Source: Cordylochernes scorpioides (Eukaryota > Arthropoda > Arachnida > Pseudoscorpiones > Chernetidae). Taken from it: a DNA stretch of 64,000 bases. The notes beneath the pieces are model-generated. The model had not been told where the DNA came from. It made no database searches and saw only the letters and a list, made by a program, of their open reading frames with translations. Location: the NCBI GenBank assembly GCA_030710605.1, contig CP092880.1, positions 13,185,639 to 13,249,638 on the forward strand. The letters are read 5' to 3'. Position numbers and translations under genes: made by a program. This document shows positions 41,886 to 53,139 of this stretch, one piece after another (within the stretch, counting starts at the first letter, position 1; the number at the start of each line of letters is the position of its first letter).

Positions 41886-43134
41886 AGCAAATCTCTTTTC
41901 TAACAAAATGTTATATATATATAGTTCTTTGATGTTTTGTGTGTGTTGCACAGTAAAATTATTTGCTTTAAAAACCTTTCCACGAATACCTTTTCACAAA
42001 TTCTATTGATAGAAAAAAAGTTGGGAAAGGCTGTAATGCAGGACATACTGGAGTAACTGATATGTCTCAAATACTAGCAACTATCTATAAACTTACCTTT
42101 TCAAAATTGAGCATTCCATATGACATCTCTATAATGGAGTATCCATTAGCTTCCTGAAACATAGAAGCAAATATTAAAATAAAAATGACGTATTTATAAT
42201 CAAAAGACATTAAATCGCTTGTATGTAAATTTTGAAGAATAGGATATTTTATATTTAAAGATATTTTTCTAGAATCGTATGAAAGAATCGATTATTCTTG
42301 ATTGGGAAAATTTTTGAAGTTTTTTCCAACTTGTTCGATCCACTTGATTTCAGTTTTTTTTTTTTTAATATTCATAAATATTTTGAAAATAGAGCAATCC
42401 ATAAATATATCTTTAATTTTTGATCCAATATATGTCTTTCAAATAAAATATTCTTTAGCATGTTACCATCGCCATATATAATCTTCTGGGTCGTTTTCTG
42501 CCATCGCCGATATTGTTTTGTTCTTCTGGTAACATTTTAAGAAGGAATTCTGGGAAAGTCCTTACAATGCCATTCACCTGATTGGTTTCTTAGGCAAGGT
42601 TTTAATCTACTCTATATAAATGACATAATCATGATTCACTCATATTCAAAATTACAAATATTTTAACAGAACATTTAACATAATTATACAGAGATTCAAT
42701 ATATCATAAAGTTAGCATCTTTTGTTTTATTATTTGAAGCAATTCTTTTGAGTATTTCTCTTTTTTTTTTCTCTTAATATTAATTTTTAAAATACACCTT
42801 TATACAAACATATTTATAATTAAAATGTATTAATTAAGATATGCATTTATAATTCTGCTAATGTTTATCAAACACGCCTTTACAACAAAGAGGCGTCTGA
42901 TTAGTAGCGAGTGAAATAGAGGTGAAGTTTGTGCTGCCATCTATGAACAAATATCTGAACAATTTACCATCGTTTGCGATTAAATAAGTTTTTACTCATA
43001 TATTCCCTTTTATTTTATATAAATTTATAATTAATTAATATTATTAATATTTGAAAAATACATATTGAAATAAAAAATTATAATTATTGGAATATAATAT
43101 TCATTTACATATTTTTTGAAAATAGAGCAATCCA
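41886..43134. other. No gene; fragment of the GACATATATTGGATC family
   Basis: AT-rich. At about 42390-42445 AGAGCAATCCATAAATATAT and GATCCAATATATGTC are fragments of the foldback family at 12215 and 43135. Otherwise nothing recognisable. Confidence 0.45.
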
Positions 43135-43295
43135 TAAATAAATCTTTAATTAAAAAGGCATATATTGGATCAAAAATAATTTACCAATATTTCAGTTGGC
43201 TGAACGCTAACCTTTTTCAAAGTATATATATGTTATAATACCTTGAATAAGGTTGGCGTTCAGCCAACTGAAATATTAATAAGTAAACTATTTTT
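43135..43295. repeat. Foldback repeat, 'GACATATATTGGATCAAAAT' family
   Basis: Left arm AAAAGGCATATATTGGATCA..GTTGGCTGAACGC, right arm GGTTGGCGTTCAGCCAACTG..AAATATTAATAAG. Shorter arms than 12215-12420. Confidence 0.8.
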
Positions 43296-43569
43296 GAACC
43301 GCATACACAATGTATGCCTTTTAACTATAGATTCATATATAAAAATGTTAATTTTTTTATCAATACCTTTAAAAAATCTTTTGAGAGTTATTGCAATCCA
43401 CATAAACACTTAAATTTCATAACCAGAAGCTTATATGGGATTTTTACATTTAATATTTTATTGATAAATACGACCTCGCCAAAATATCAGTTAGCATTAA
43501 GTCTGAAAATCCAATACAAACTTCTTGTTTTGAAATAATATTTCTATATTAAAAATGGGTTTGTGTGTT

Positions 43570-43905
43570 TACTTGTTCCGCAACTCCGCCTTTGCCGGTC
43601 CCAAGCCCAGATGAAAAAGGAGGAGGGGGAGCAGTAACAAGCTCGCTAAAAAACCTGGGCTCAGCTGGCCCTGTAAGGGCTCCTGATCCAGGGATACAGG
43701 ATGAGTTTGTACTCCATGTTAGGAGCAGCTGCATATGGTGCCTGTTCCTCATGTTAGGGGCGGTCATTTCATATTAGAACTAAGTCGGCCTGCTACTGAG
43801 TAGTGCTCCCAGTCTTAATGACAAAGGCAGACGCATTCTACTTCCCCCAATCACTATGAAGCTCTACAGACTTGATACCCTGATATGATTGAGTTAATAA
43901 AGAAA
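43570..43905 (-). repeat. Family D repeat, copy 3 (uninterrupted)
   Basis: CCGCCTTTGCCGGTCCCAAG, GGGAGCAGTAACAAGCTCGC, CCATGTTAGGAGCAGCTGCA and GACAAAGGCAGACGCATTCT. This copy gives the empty site for the Helitron-like insertion at 27107-27502. Confidence 0.75.
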
Positions 43906-44099
43906 GAAATAATACTTGTTCCGCACAATATTCGATGTATCCAATATTGAATTTGTCGAGCTGTAAGAATAGATTTGGAAGAATATGCAATTTTCTAGAA
44001 AGATTATGCAAATATTTTGAAAGAATATGCAAATTTTTCCCAATATAATAGCTAATTTGTATATATTTTATATAAAAATTGTATTTCATTTTAAAATTA

Positions 44100-44275
44100 T
44101 AACTTATAGAGCAAACTACTCTGTAAAGTCGACCGCCAGAGGTCGCGACCTTCCCTATATAAAACCATTGTTGTTGTTTCCCGTTGGCCGGCTCAAATCT
44201 TTCTGTAATTATGTAAATAAGTCTTTTGTTTTCTTTATTTTTACGCATTAAATCAGGCAAAACTTTCTCAGACTA
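44100..44275 (+). repeat. TATAAAA-bearing LTR-like repeat, copy 2
   Basis: TCGACCGCCAGAGGTCGCGA, then CCTATATAAAACCATTGTTG, TTTCCCGTTGGCCGGCTC and GTAATTATGTAAATAAGTC. A TATA box lies 20-30 bases after the palindromic CCAGAGGTCG. Relatives at 9531-9675 and 60955-61115. Confidence 0.6.
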
Positions 44276-44562
44276 TGTATTTTATAAGTTTAATTAAAAC
44301 AAACTGCCAAATAATGATTTAAACAGTTTTATTATTTCTACCAGGACTTCAATATTACATACTCATGGATTCTAAGATCAAGCAAATGACCAATAATTCA
44401 TCTACAAGCAAATAAAAGCTTATCTCAATAATATTCAAAAATCAACCGAAAATATTTTTTGTAAGATATATATATATAACGAGTCAGAACATTAATGATA
44501 TTCCCGTCCTATTTATATCTACAGTACCTTAATAAAATGTGTACCTACACCTACTAATTATA

Positions 44563-44965
44563 ATACAACAACAAAGTCTTTATTAAGGAGACTATAGCAT
44601 GAAGATGAGAGAACAACGGCGCGTTTTGAATGTCAAAAGAAGAGAACTCGTCGAAAAAGGTACTCTAGCTAAGCTAAGGGACAATAAATTATTAATTAAT
44701 GGCATAGCATATAAGGTCTGTGATGGACAAATTGTAGATGCCAATGGACATTCATTGTAGCAAGCAGTTAGGAAACAATCACTTGTAAATAGTCAATCCA
44801 ACGATACCTTTTCACTGACCTGCTGGCAGAGACTATCAATAGATCATCCAATCTTTCCGCCAAATAGGAAAACCCGAAATACATGCTCAGTTAATCATCG
44901 CCACTCAAATTACCCTACAAATAATAGTGTCTTAATAAAGGTTTTTGTTGTTGTTGTTATTTATT
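44563..44965. mobile_element. Two retroposon tails in opposite orientation
   Basis: Minus tail at 44563-44600 (TACAACAACAAAGTCTTTAT) and plus tail at 44920-44965 (AGTGTCTTAATAAAGG then (TTG)5). The 44600-44760 stretch between, ATGAAGATGAGAGAACAACG.., is briefly open but short. Confidence 0.5.
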
Positions 44966-45614
44966 ACCTTCTCTTTTTGCTTTTCTCACTTTCTACGTCT
45001 CTTTGATACGTTTTCTTTAATTAAATTCCTCTTCTCTAGGTGGTTCAACACGAATCTTCCCAGGATTTTTATTTGTCTTTCAGTTAAGAAGGTCAGGAAT
45101 GTTATCTGTGTATAAACAACCGCCCTAAGGGAGTTGTCATTATCTCGACTGTCAATCTTTTACAGGGGAAAAGGAAAATTCTCTTGGAAAATCTTACAAC
45201 TGTTATCTGACATTAGTCGTTATCGGCGAGATAAGAGCGAACCCCCTGGTGCAAAAAGATTGTTCGATTGTCTCAAAGCTGCTACCGAATAATTCAACAA
45301 GACCTGACATGATATAATGTTTATTCCTTCCTTGCTTTAATTTCTTATATATTTCGCTTTCTATGAATGGAAATATTGTTTAAAAAATCTACGCTTCAAA
45401 TTTTTATAACCTTCATTCATCAGCTGAGAAATTATTTTATTGAGACGAAAAATCTTGGTGTATGTATCATATGTAAATTCCAGTGTTTTTTTTTTTTTTT
45501 TTCATTTTTTATTTTGTATCTTTTTTTTCCTCTCGGATTTACCCTTTCAAATATGTTAATGAGCTCAATTGTCTTAATTATAATGTATAAATTTCATTAT
45601 CTCAATATTGATTG

Positions 45615-45860
45615 TGATTAGCTTTTGCTTTTTTATCTTCATTTGCGGTGAATCCGTGGCAAATCCATGTATAATAAATTTCTTTTCCTCCAATTTACCC
45701 AGACTAATCTATTAGCTTGATTGTTTTATAAAATGTTTCCACTATAATGTACCATTAAGGTACTATTATTTTTTTTTCCTGTATGTATCCTACATTTCTG
45801 CTTGGAGAATCTATATAAGACTAAAAGGTCTTAATAAAGTTTTTGTTGTTGTTGTATAAT
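45615..45860 (+). mobile_element. Retroposon copy with complete tail
   Basis: TTAGCTTTTGCTTTTTTATC.. to CTGCTTGGAGAATCTATATA, hairpin AAGACTAAAAGGTCTT, AATAAAG, (TTG)4. Reverse complement of 2426-2680. The repeated AATTTACTCAGACTAATCTA after the tail (45877-45897) duplicates 45694-45714, so a second partial copy follows. Confidence 0.65.
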
Positions 45861-46077
45861 AATTTTCTTTTCCTCCAATTTACTCAGACTAATCTATTAG
45901 CTTGATTGTTTTATATAATGTTTCTTGTATATACCATCCATATTTCCAAAAAAATTTATTTTATTTATTTATTTTTTAAAATTCTTCTTATTTCTTTATT
46001 CTTTCTTATAATCTGTATATATTTACCATATGTATATATTCTTTCACCATTTTTATTTCCCACTTTCTCCGTTTTGT

Positions 46078-46205
46078 AACTCCAAGGAGAATCCTCTGTA
46101 AGACCTGTGTGTCTTAATAAAGGCTTTTGTGTGTGTGTGTGTGTGTGTCTTTATTAAGGATACACGTCCCATACAGAATTCTCCCAGATAGGTAAACACA
46201 AGTAA
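46078..46205. mobile_element. Two retroposon tails joined tail to tail through (GT)n
   Basis: AGAATCCTCTGTAAGACC..GTCTTAATAAAGGC, then (TG)11, then TCTTTATTAAGG..CAGAATTCTCCC, which is the inverse. Together a palindrome with a microsatellite at its centre. Confidence 0.6.
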
Positions 46206-46429
46206 ACAGTTACCTACAGAAAATGGAGAATAACATCAATTTTCCTCAAGTTGGTTACTTCTTCTGTGTTACGTCTTTTGACTGTGCTGTTCTCCAGAAT
46301 TTGTGAAAATCCAATGTATTGGTCCTGCTTTTTACTATTTTAGGCAATAAAGTATAATTGTTTTCATAAGCAATCTTTTGGCGGAGAATTAGAATAATAA
46401 TAATAATAATAAAATTAGCAACAACGATA

Positions 46430-46660
46430 ATAGAATTTGTGAAAAAAAATAGTACAAATGTGATATTGTACTGGGATAAGGTGCATAAATGAAGAAAAAG
46501 CATCTCCTTATCGAGATTATTTTCTTGATTAATCAAGAATGGGTATTTGGCCAATTCTGGAATAATTAAAAATCAACGAGAATAGTTGATATGTATTCCG
46601 ATAGATGGCACAAGCCATCAGCAACTTTCAGTTGAACGATAAGGAGATAATAGATATTTG
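46430..46660. repeat. Dispersed repeat, GCCATCTATCGGAATAAAT family, copy 2
   Basis: GTGATATTGTACTGGGATAA, TTCTTGATTAATCAAGAATG, AATTCTGGAATAATTAAAAA and TATTCCGATAGATGGCACAA. It gives the uninterrupted version of the copia landing site. Confidence 0.7.
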
Positions 46661-46900
46661 TTGAAACACTATTGGTCAGCTAAACATTCATTCGATCACT
46701 ACAGCCTACTCCACGATGACGAGCGCTAACAGCGCGAAACGCTTTCGTGGATAGCTTTTCTTGATAAATCAAGAAATTGGGTTAGCCAAATATCAGGGAA
46801 TAAGTTAAATAAACGTTTAATTTATTTTTGTTTCACTAGATGGCGCTCTGCCATCTAAAAAGCACATGTGCTTTTTGTCAGGATATGTCTTCATTTTTAA
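46661..46900. repeat. Ribozyme-bearing family, copy 5
   Basis: Contains the variant hammerhead at 46711-46750, TTCTTGATAAATCAAGAAAT, and TAGATGGCGCTCTGCCATCT, as in 21770-21880. Confidence 0.75.
46711..46750 (+). ncRNA. Hammerhead variant with covarying stem II, mutated core
   Basis: CCACG, ATGACGA, GCGC-TAACA-GCGC, GAAA, CGCTTT, CGTGG. Stem I and stem II pair perfectly, and stem II differs from the other copies at both partners of one pair (GGGC/GCCC to GCGC/GCGC). The first core base C is A here, so cleavage is probably lost. Confidence 0.55.
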
Positions 46901-47347
46901 TATCAATACTTAACAGGTATGGCCAGGTCATTTGTCTATAGAGTGAAATAACAAAACAATAAACTTTTTTTTTTTTGGAATATAGGTGTTGTAAGAGTTT
47001 TTTTTTTATGGGAATAAGATAAGGTTGTGTCGCTCTGTGGGCCACGAAATCACTCTTATACTTGAAACAAAAATCCTTTATTTGTCAAGCTAAAAGCTAC
47101 AGTAGCAAAAGGCGTTTAAAGCAACAAGACTACTCTATTCCTAAGGCTGGATTGGACTCTTCAACTTGATCCATACCTCCTATTTATAGCACAAATATGT
47201 TAAACTATTAAAATTGTACTACACAAAGAGCAAATATGCAAAGACACAACAGGTTGGATTCATAATTAAGTTTAAAATGAGTTAATTGAACTTTTTTAAA
47301 ACTTCATTTGGAAGGTTGTTGGCCATTTTAAGGAAAACTTGTTTTCA
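46901..47347. other. No gene seen
   Basis: Mixed DNA; 47030-47200 (CTAAAAGCTACAGTAGCAAA..) is less AT-rich and might be a retroelement end. Nothing certain. Confidence 0.4.
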
Positions 47348-47351
47348 ATAT

Positions 47352-48042
47352 TGCCACGTGGAATATTAGGGAAGACCAACTTCGGGAGACAACAATTTAT
47401 TTAAGGCAAGAACAAACTATGAAGGATAAACAAAAGATAAGCCACGAAAGAAATTTACAGAGTAGAAAATATAAAAATGACCACTCTGTTAATAAAAATA
47501 ATAAAATTAATAAATACTTTGTTACATAGCTTCTTCCCTATGGGAGCCGTGACCCACAGCCTGCAATTATTGTAGATACTGACATGGATCTGACGTGCTT
47601 CTGCCAAGGATTCCATCGAAGTCTTAGAACTTTGTTCCTAGTACCTTTGCGTCCTTTTTCTTGCGGCGTGAAGAGCGGCTTTGTCGTCGTATCGTCTATA
47701 GGGATATCGTCATCTTGGAAGGAAGTCTTGGCTTTAACACGTCGGTGGAATCCTGAAGCCAGTCTCCGAAAATGTAGATCACAGCAGCCATGGCCTCTAG
47801 ATCTTTTCGGAGATCTTCAGTTTTTCTTCCCTAACTTACCCAGCATCTCCACCAAAATGCCACGTGAAAAATTAAGGAAGACAAACTTCAGGATAAGACA
47901 ACAATTTATTTCAGGCAAGACCAAACTATGAATGGCAAACAAAAGATAAGCCACGAGGGAAATTTACAGAGTAGCAAAATATAAACATAAAAATGACCAC
48001 TCTGTTAATGAAAATGATAAAATTAATAAATACTTTGTTACA
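47352..48042 (-). mobile_element. TRIM (miniature LTR retrotransposon), copy 2
   Basis: Two LTRs, 47352-47526 and 47858-48042, in direct orientation, with a 331-bp interior; ATAT on both sides (47348-47351, 48043-48046). Next to the 5' LTR (minus strand) a primer-binding site TGGTGGAGATGCTGGG (47839-47854) fits the 3' end of tRNA-Ala. A purine tract AGGGAAGAAGC precedes the 3' LTR. The interior codes no RT, protease or integrase. The plus-strand frame of 115 codons at 47584-47931 is antisense to it. Confidence 0.88.
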
Positions 48043-48139
48043 ATATGGATGCGCTTGTATTCTCTACGTACTTGTATCTTAATATAATATTATCCACAAA
48101 TTGGCTACCAGTAAGCATTATACAAATATGAAAAAATAG

Positions 48140-48278
48140 TACAAATTTGATATTGTACTGGGATAAGGTCCATAAATTAATCCGGAAATGCGTATGTTGT
48201 TAGCTTTTCTTGATTAATCAAGAATGTGTATTTGGCCACACAATTCTGGAATAATAAAAATCAACAAAAGGTTGATAT
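48140..48278. repeat. Dispersed repeat, GCCATCTATCGGAATAAAT family, left half
   Basis: TACAAATTTGATATTGTACT, TTGATTAATCAAGAATGTG and ATTCTGGAATAATAAAAATC lead to GATAT, where the copia element enters. The right half (TTATTCCGATAGATGGTGCA) resumes at 52181. Confidence 0.75.
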
Positions 48279-48473
48279 TGTAAGAGAATCAGAGGCTGGA
48301 TCTCAAAAGTATTGTTTAATTAACAATAATATTATATTAAGATGACAAGGAACAAAAAGAGTCAAAAAAGGCAAGCGTAGGGGCAGACAACAAAAGCAAA
48401 ACTGAAACTTATACAGATACGGCCGGTCGGAGTGGCGCCAGGTCACGTGATGTCTGGGGGGAAGGTGGCGTTG

Positions 48474-50072
48474 CTAAGCAACAGCCGATGTGCGAGTTAC
48501 TCCTCCAACACTCCCACCTAACGAGCACTTTGTTGTTTCAAACAGTCCAAGTTGGCTTCTTAGTCTTCTATACCTTTCTGGAGGTAGAGCTTTCGTAAAT
48601 ATGTCTGCAGCTTGATCATTGGAGCAGACATAAAGAAGGTCAATTGCATGTTTTTGAAATTGGTCTTTGATAAAGTAAAACGAAATATCAATATGTTTAG
48701 TTCTTTTGTGGTATTCTGGGTTGTGAACAAGTCTTATGCAGCTTTGATTGTCGCAAAAAATTGTTGTAGGCTTTACTTGTTCTTGATGTAGCTCGGGTAG
48801 AAGTTGTCTCAGCCAAATTGCTTCTTTCGTTGCTTTGGAAGCCGCAATATATTCAGATTCTGTTGTTGACAGAGACACACAATTCTGTTTTTGACTGCAC
48901 CAAGAAATAGGTTCATTATTCAACATGAACACATATCCGGTGGTTGATTTTCTTGTGTCTAGGTCTCCAGCAAAATCAGCATCGGAAAAACCTATCAGAG
49001 ATGTAGTGCAGGAACTCCCACCAAAACAAATACCGATGTTTTTCGTAGCTTTTAAGTATCCAAATATTTTCTTTACTGCGGTCCAATGTGAAGGTCCTGG
49101 GTTGTTCATAAATTGGCTAACCCTGCTGACTGCGTAGGCAATATCAGGTCTAGTTCCAGTCATGAGGTACATTAAACTACCAATTGTCTGTCTGTATGGA
49201 ATCTTGTTCATTTCTTCAATTTCCTGATTATCCTTTGGGCACATCTCTTTTGTTAGTTTTGGGTAAGGATCAGAAGGTACAGATTGTAACTTAATTTCAA
49301 GAAGGTTGTAATGTTCAAGTGTTCTTTCAATGTATGAGGCTTGATGTAGAAATAACATTTTATTTGATCCATCTGCATTTTGCTTTATTTTGTATACCCA
49401 CTTGCATGCAATAACTTTTCTGTCTGATGGTAGTGTCACATAAGTCCATGTTTGATTTTTCATCAAGGAATTGAATTCATCGTCCATAGCTAGTTTCCAC
49501 CTTTTTGAGTTTTGTCCTACAATTGCATCTTCATAGTTCAATGGTTCTTGGTCATGGACATAACAAGCATATGAAATAGCTCTTGTACAGTTGGTTGATG
49601 ATTGTTCCTTTTCTCTGATTCTATTCCTGAGAGGGTATAGACATGATTCTTCTGGTTTGGAACTGGTATTTGTGCTATCAACACTTTCTTCACTATATAT
49701 AGTTACCTGCTCTTGTTGGTTATCCTGAATATTTTCTGATGTATTAGCTTCAGTAAATATTAGATCTCTGCTTATGATAATTTTTCTAGCAATAGGATCC
49801 CACATTCTATAATTTTTGTTAGTTTCAGTATATCCAACAAAAAATGTACGAATACTCTTTTTGTCTAATTTCTTTCTGTTATCTTTTGGTATATGCACAT
49901 AAGCGTTACATCCAAAAGTTTTCAAATGTAAGATGGAGGGTTTTCTCTTGTACCATATTTCATAAGGTGTAGAATTTCCCAATACTTTAGTAGTACATCT
50001 ATTTAAGAGATAGATTGCTGTGTTTACGGCTTCAGCCCACAGTTCAAGCGGCATTTTTCTTCCATGTAACAA
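48474..50072 (-). pseudogene. copia integrase C-terminus, RT remnant and RNase H
   Basis: 532 open codons. The first 110 or so finish the integrase (..ELWAEAVNTAIYLLNRC.., ..SILHLKTFGCNAYVHIPK.., ..TFFVGYTE..). RT starts at about residue 190 with WKLAMDDEFNSLMKNQTW and CKWVYKIKQNADGS, then jumps to KMLFLHQASYIERTLEHYN. The fingers and palm with the YVDD motif are absent, an in-frame loss of roughly 190-200 residues compared with copia family length. RNase H follows: GFSDADFAGDLDTRKSTTGY, LSTTESEYIAASKATKEAIW, FCDNQSC and RTKHIDI, with all acidic residues in place. It ends inside the 3' LTR. The protein could not reverse transcribe. Confidence 0.92.
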
Positions 50073-50829
50073 GCATCTAGCTGATTCAACTATTGTTCTG
50101 TTTTCTCTTTCAGAAATTCCATTCTGTTCTGGGGTATATGGAGCAGTGAGTTCATGAACAATTCCTAGAGATTTTAGATAATCAGAAAAATTCTTATTTA
50201 AGAATTCTGTGCCATTATCTGTTCTGACTTTTCATTTTATTTCCAGTTTCAGTCCTAACTCTTTTTACAAATTCTTTAAATTTCTCAAGTACATCTGATT
50301 TATGCCTAATGAAGTAGGCCACTCTAAATCTTGAAAAATCATCCTTGAATGATACAAAATATAATGATCCACCTGGTGATCTTTTACTCATTGGTCCACA
50401 AACATCTGAATAGATCAGCTCTCCTGGATAGGTCAAATTTGGACTTGTTGACGCGTGAAAAACTTTTCTATTTTGTTTTCCATGGATGCATGCTTCACAT
50501 AGTGAAGAATAAGGCTTTTCTCTAATTTTAATGTTTTCTTCAAAAACATTATTTTCAAACATTTGGGTTAATTTTATAGGATTTACATGACCCATTCTTT
50601 GATGCCATATATCTAGACTTAACTGAGCAACATGAGTTTGTGAAGATTGCTTTGCTTTAATAAAAATTCTATAAAGATTTGAATTGTCCTTTATTCCAGT
50701 AACTAGCACTTTCGAATTTTTTGTCAATTTTATCTGATTTCCTTTACAAATGAGCGTCAAACCAGGTTTTGTTGCAGTAGATATTGAAAAAAGATTGGTC
50801 TCCAATTCAGGTATATAGAGAACATCCAA
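50073..50829 (-). pseudogene. copia GAG-pre-integrase and integrase core, frameshifted
   Basis: 205 codons (50215-50829) read DVLYIPELETNLFSISTATK, then the zinc-binding pre-integrase region WHQRMGHVN..C..C (LCEACIHGKQ), and the first integrase Asp in LIYSDVCGPM. A shift near 50225 (run of A) sends the frame to a stop. The continuation in the next frame holds the second Asp (DNGTEF) and the catalytic Glu region PEQNGISERENRT up to 50073. DDE residues are thus all present but not in one frame. Confidence 0.9.
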
Positions 50830-51137
50830 ATAAGAGTTGCATTAATTTCCTGACTATCAACATAAGAGAGAATATCAATATTTCCCTTACCTTTTGCATA
50901 GATCTTCTTTCCATCTCCAAGGCACACAGGATGAACACCTTCTGGTATTTCTTCGAACGTAGAGAACCATTCTCTTCTGAAAGTAATGTGATCCGTTGCT
51001 CCAGAATCTGCAATCCAGGAATCCTTTGTTTCAGCGAGGAAGGCACTTGTCTCAGCTGAAAAAGCACAGCTATCATCTCTGGCTGAAGAACTTGGCTGTT
51101 GTCCTTTTTGTTCTTCCTTTCTTTTATAGCATTCTTT
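50830..51137 (-). pseudogene. copia protease region
   Basis: In frame with gag but between two lesions: the TGA at 51138-51140 and a shift near 50835-50850. Contains WIADSGATDHITF, the retropepsin-like DSG active site with the catalytic Asp codon at 51006-51008. It normally cuts the Gag-Pol polyprotein. Confidence 0.85.
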
Positions 51138-51932
51138 CCATCAATGTCCTTTCTTCTTGCAATATCCACAGTGTGTGTTCTTCTTTTTATCTTTAATGGA
51201 TTGTTGATGCTGCTGTTGTTTGTTGGAAGCTGTTGAATTTCTGTTGAACTTTGAAAAAGTCATCAAGGCATTATCTGGTTTAAAATTTCCTGAAGAATCC
51301 CAATGATCCTGTAAGCTTTCTTCTTTCAGTAATCTTGCCGTCAAGTTTTCTAGAGTCTTTTCTTCTGATGAAACTGAATCCCACGCTGTTATGAAATGCT
51401 TATATTTATCAGGCAAGCTGCAAATTATCTTTGTAATTAGGGCAACATCAGAGATTGGCTCACCTAGATCTTTCATTTGTTGTGCCTGAGTTTCAACTTT
51501 GGAAATGTGAGAAGCAATGTTATCAATTGGATTCATTTTATATTCGAAAAATCTTTGTTACAGCAAATATTTGTTTGTTTCAGATTTCAGTTCATATATT
51601 GTTGATAATTTCTTCCACATTTCTGCTGAAGTCTGGCAATTAACAACCTGTTGAAGATATTTAAACTCTAGAGCAGTAGTGATCAGAATTTTGGATTTTG
51701 CATCTTTCTTTTTCCATTCAGAGAATTTTGCAATATTCTCTATTTCAGGTTTTACTTCAGAGCCATCAGTTATACTGAGAAGATCTTTTGCTTCTAGAAT
51801 AATCTTCATTTGAAATTTCCATAGATGAAAATTATCGCCGTTGAATTTTTGAATTTGTGGAAGTTCAGTTGTCATCTTGAGCAAGCAAACGAATTTCAGC
51901 TTAGATAAACAAAAATATTTGATACCAACCAA
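51138..51932 (-). pseudogene. copia Gag, interrupted by stops
   Basis: Gag begins at MTTELPQIQKFNGDNFHLWK (ATG about 51873), with 20 extra codons open upstream. It includes ..ALEFKYLQQVVNCQTSAEMW and, after a single TAA at 51555-51557, continues in the same frame: ..MKDLGEPISDVALITKIICS, LPDKYKHFITAWDS, ..LTARLLKEE. The zinc knuckle CGYCKKKGH is cut by TGA at 51138-51140 where a residue before WKEC is expected. Two single-codon lesions in an otherwise well-kept gene fit a recent loss. Confidence 0.9.
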
Positions 51933-52175
51933 GCTCTGCTGCCATGTAAGAGAATCAGAGGCTGGATCTCAAAAGTATTGTTTAATTAACAATAATATTA
52001 TATTAAGATGACAAGGAACAAAAAGAGTCAAAAAAGGCAAGCGTAGGGGCAGACAACAAAAGCAAAACTGAAACTTATACAGGTACGGCCGGTCGGAGTG
52101 GCGCCAGGTCACGTGATGTCTGGGGGAAGGTGGCGTTGCTAAGCAACAGCCGATGTGCGAGTTACTCCTCCAACA

Positions 52176-52250
52176 GATATTTATTCCGATAGATGGTGCA
52201 AGACATCAGCAACTTTCAGTTGCCCGATAAGGTGATGCCTCTTTCTTTTT
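52176..52250. repeat. Right half of the copia landing-site repeat
   Basis: TTATTCCGATAGATGGTGCA, AGCAACTTTCAGTTGCCCGA and AAGGTGATGCC match 46590-46650. Confidence 0.7.
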
Positions 52251-52364
52251 CTTTTTCAATTTTTGAAATTAACTAAATGGTAAAAAATATTTTTAAACTT
52301 AATTATTTTGACGTTATGTGGCGCTGAGTTTGTTGTTGATACACATTTTTATGTAATAATACCT

Positions 52365-52446
52365 TGTTAAAGGTTGGCGTTCAGCCAACTGAAATATTGG
52401 TAAAATAAATGATATTTTGATCCAATATATGCCTTTTTAATTAAAG
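52365..52446. repeat. Half of a 'GACATATATTGGATCAAAAT' foldback, cut by the gap
   Basis: GGTTGGCGTTCAGCCAACTG..GATCCAATATATGCC matches the right arm of 12215-12420 and stops at the N run. Confidence 0.75.
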
Positions 52447-52450
52447 GTTA

Positions 52451-52861
52451 NNNNNNNNNNNNNNNNNNNNNNNNNNNNNNNNNNNNNNNNNNNNNNNNNN
52501 NNNNNNNNNNNNNNNNNNNNNNNNNNNNNNNNNNNNNNNNNNNNNNNNNNNNNNNNNNNNNNNNNNNNNNNNNNNNNNNNNNNNNNNNNNNNNNNNNNNN
52601 NNNNNNNNNNNNNNNNNNNNNNNNNNNNNNNNNNNNNNNNNNNNNNNNNNNNNNNNNNNNNNNNNNNNNNNNNNNNNNNNNNNNNNNNNNNNNNNNNNNN
52701 NNNNNNNNNNNNNNNNNNNNNNNNNNNNNNNNNNNNNNNNNNNNNNNNNNNNNNNNNNNNNNNNNNNNNNNNNNNNNNNNNNNNNNNNNNNNNNNNNNNN
52801 NNNNNNNNNNNNNNNNNNNNNNNNNNNNNNNNNNNNNNNNNNNNNNNNNNNNNNNNNNNNN
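52451..52861. other. Assembly gap (411 N)
   Basis: Unresolved bases. It starts next to a foldback half, so a repeat probably stopped the assembly. Apparent open frames across it are meaningless. Confidence 0.99.
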
Positions 52862-53139
52862 TATGTGTTGTATATTTGGAAGAAATGCCTGTAGAAGAGT
52901 TCTTCAACTCGTAAGCTTGCAGATTCTAATAAATTAGAAAATAATTTTTTGTGGAATAGTCTATTAAGTATTTGAAATATAATTTCTGCAATATCCAACG
53001 CGATGGAATAAAGAGGATTAACCTCATTGCTTGTTTGTCATACGTTGGATTAATGCTTTACAGATATTTGAATAGTGGTGAACGATACAATCATCAATGT
53101 AATGTCGAAATAGGAAAAAAAGAGGATCTGAAAGTGTTA

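Larger units (their letters stand above)
48279..52175 (-). mobile_element. Ty1/copia retrotransposon, complete ends, defective
   Basis: 3.9 kb, LTRs at 48279-48510 and 51945-52175, flanked by the 5-bp duplication GATAT (48274-48278, 52176-52180). LTRs start TGTTGGAGGAGTAACTCGCA on the minus strand and end ACA. They differ at two places only (one substitution, one G of a run). The primer-binding site on the minus strand, TGGCAGCAGAGCTTGG, resembles the complement of initiator tRNA-Met; AGGTGGGAG before the 3' LTR is the purine tract. Domain order gag, protease, integrase, RT, RNase H identifies copia. The frame is broken by at least two stops and two shifts, and the RT core is missing. Confidence 0.96.

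Noticed and set aside
47584..47931. 115-codon plus-strand frame, with a homologue at 53743-54099 on minus
   Set aside because: Both are antisense to the TRIM interior and LTR. The similarity reflects the repeat, not protein conservation.
52437..52998. Long minus-strand frames
   Set aside because: They consist mostly of undetermined bases in the gap.
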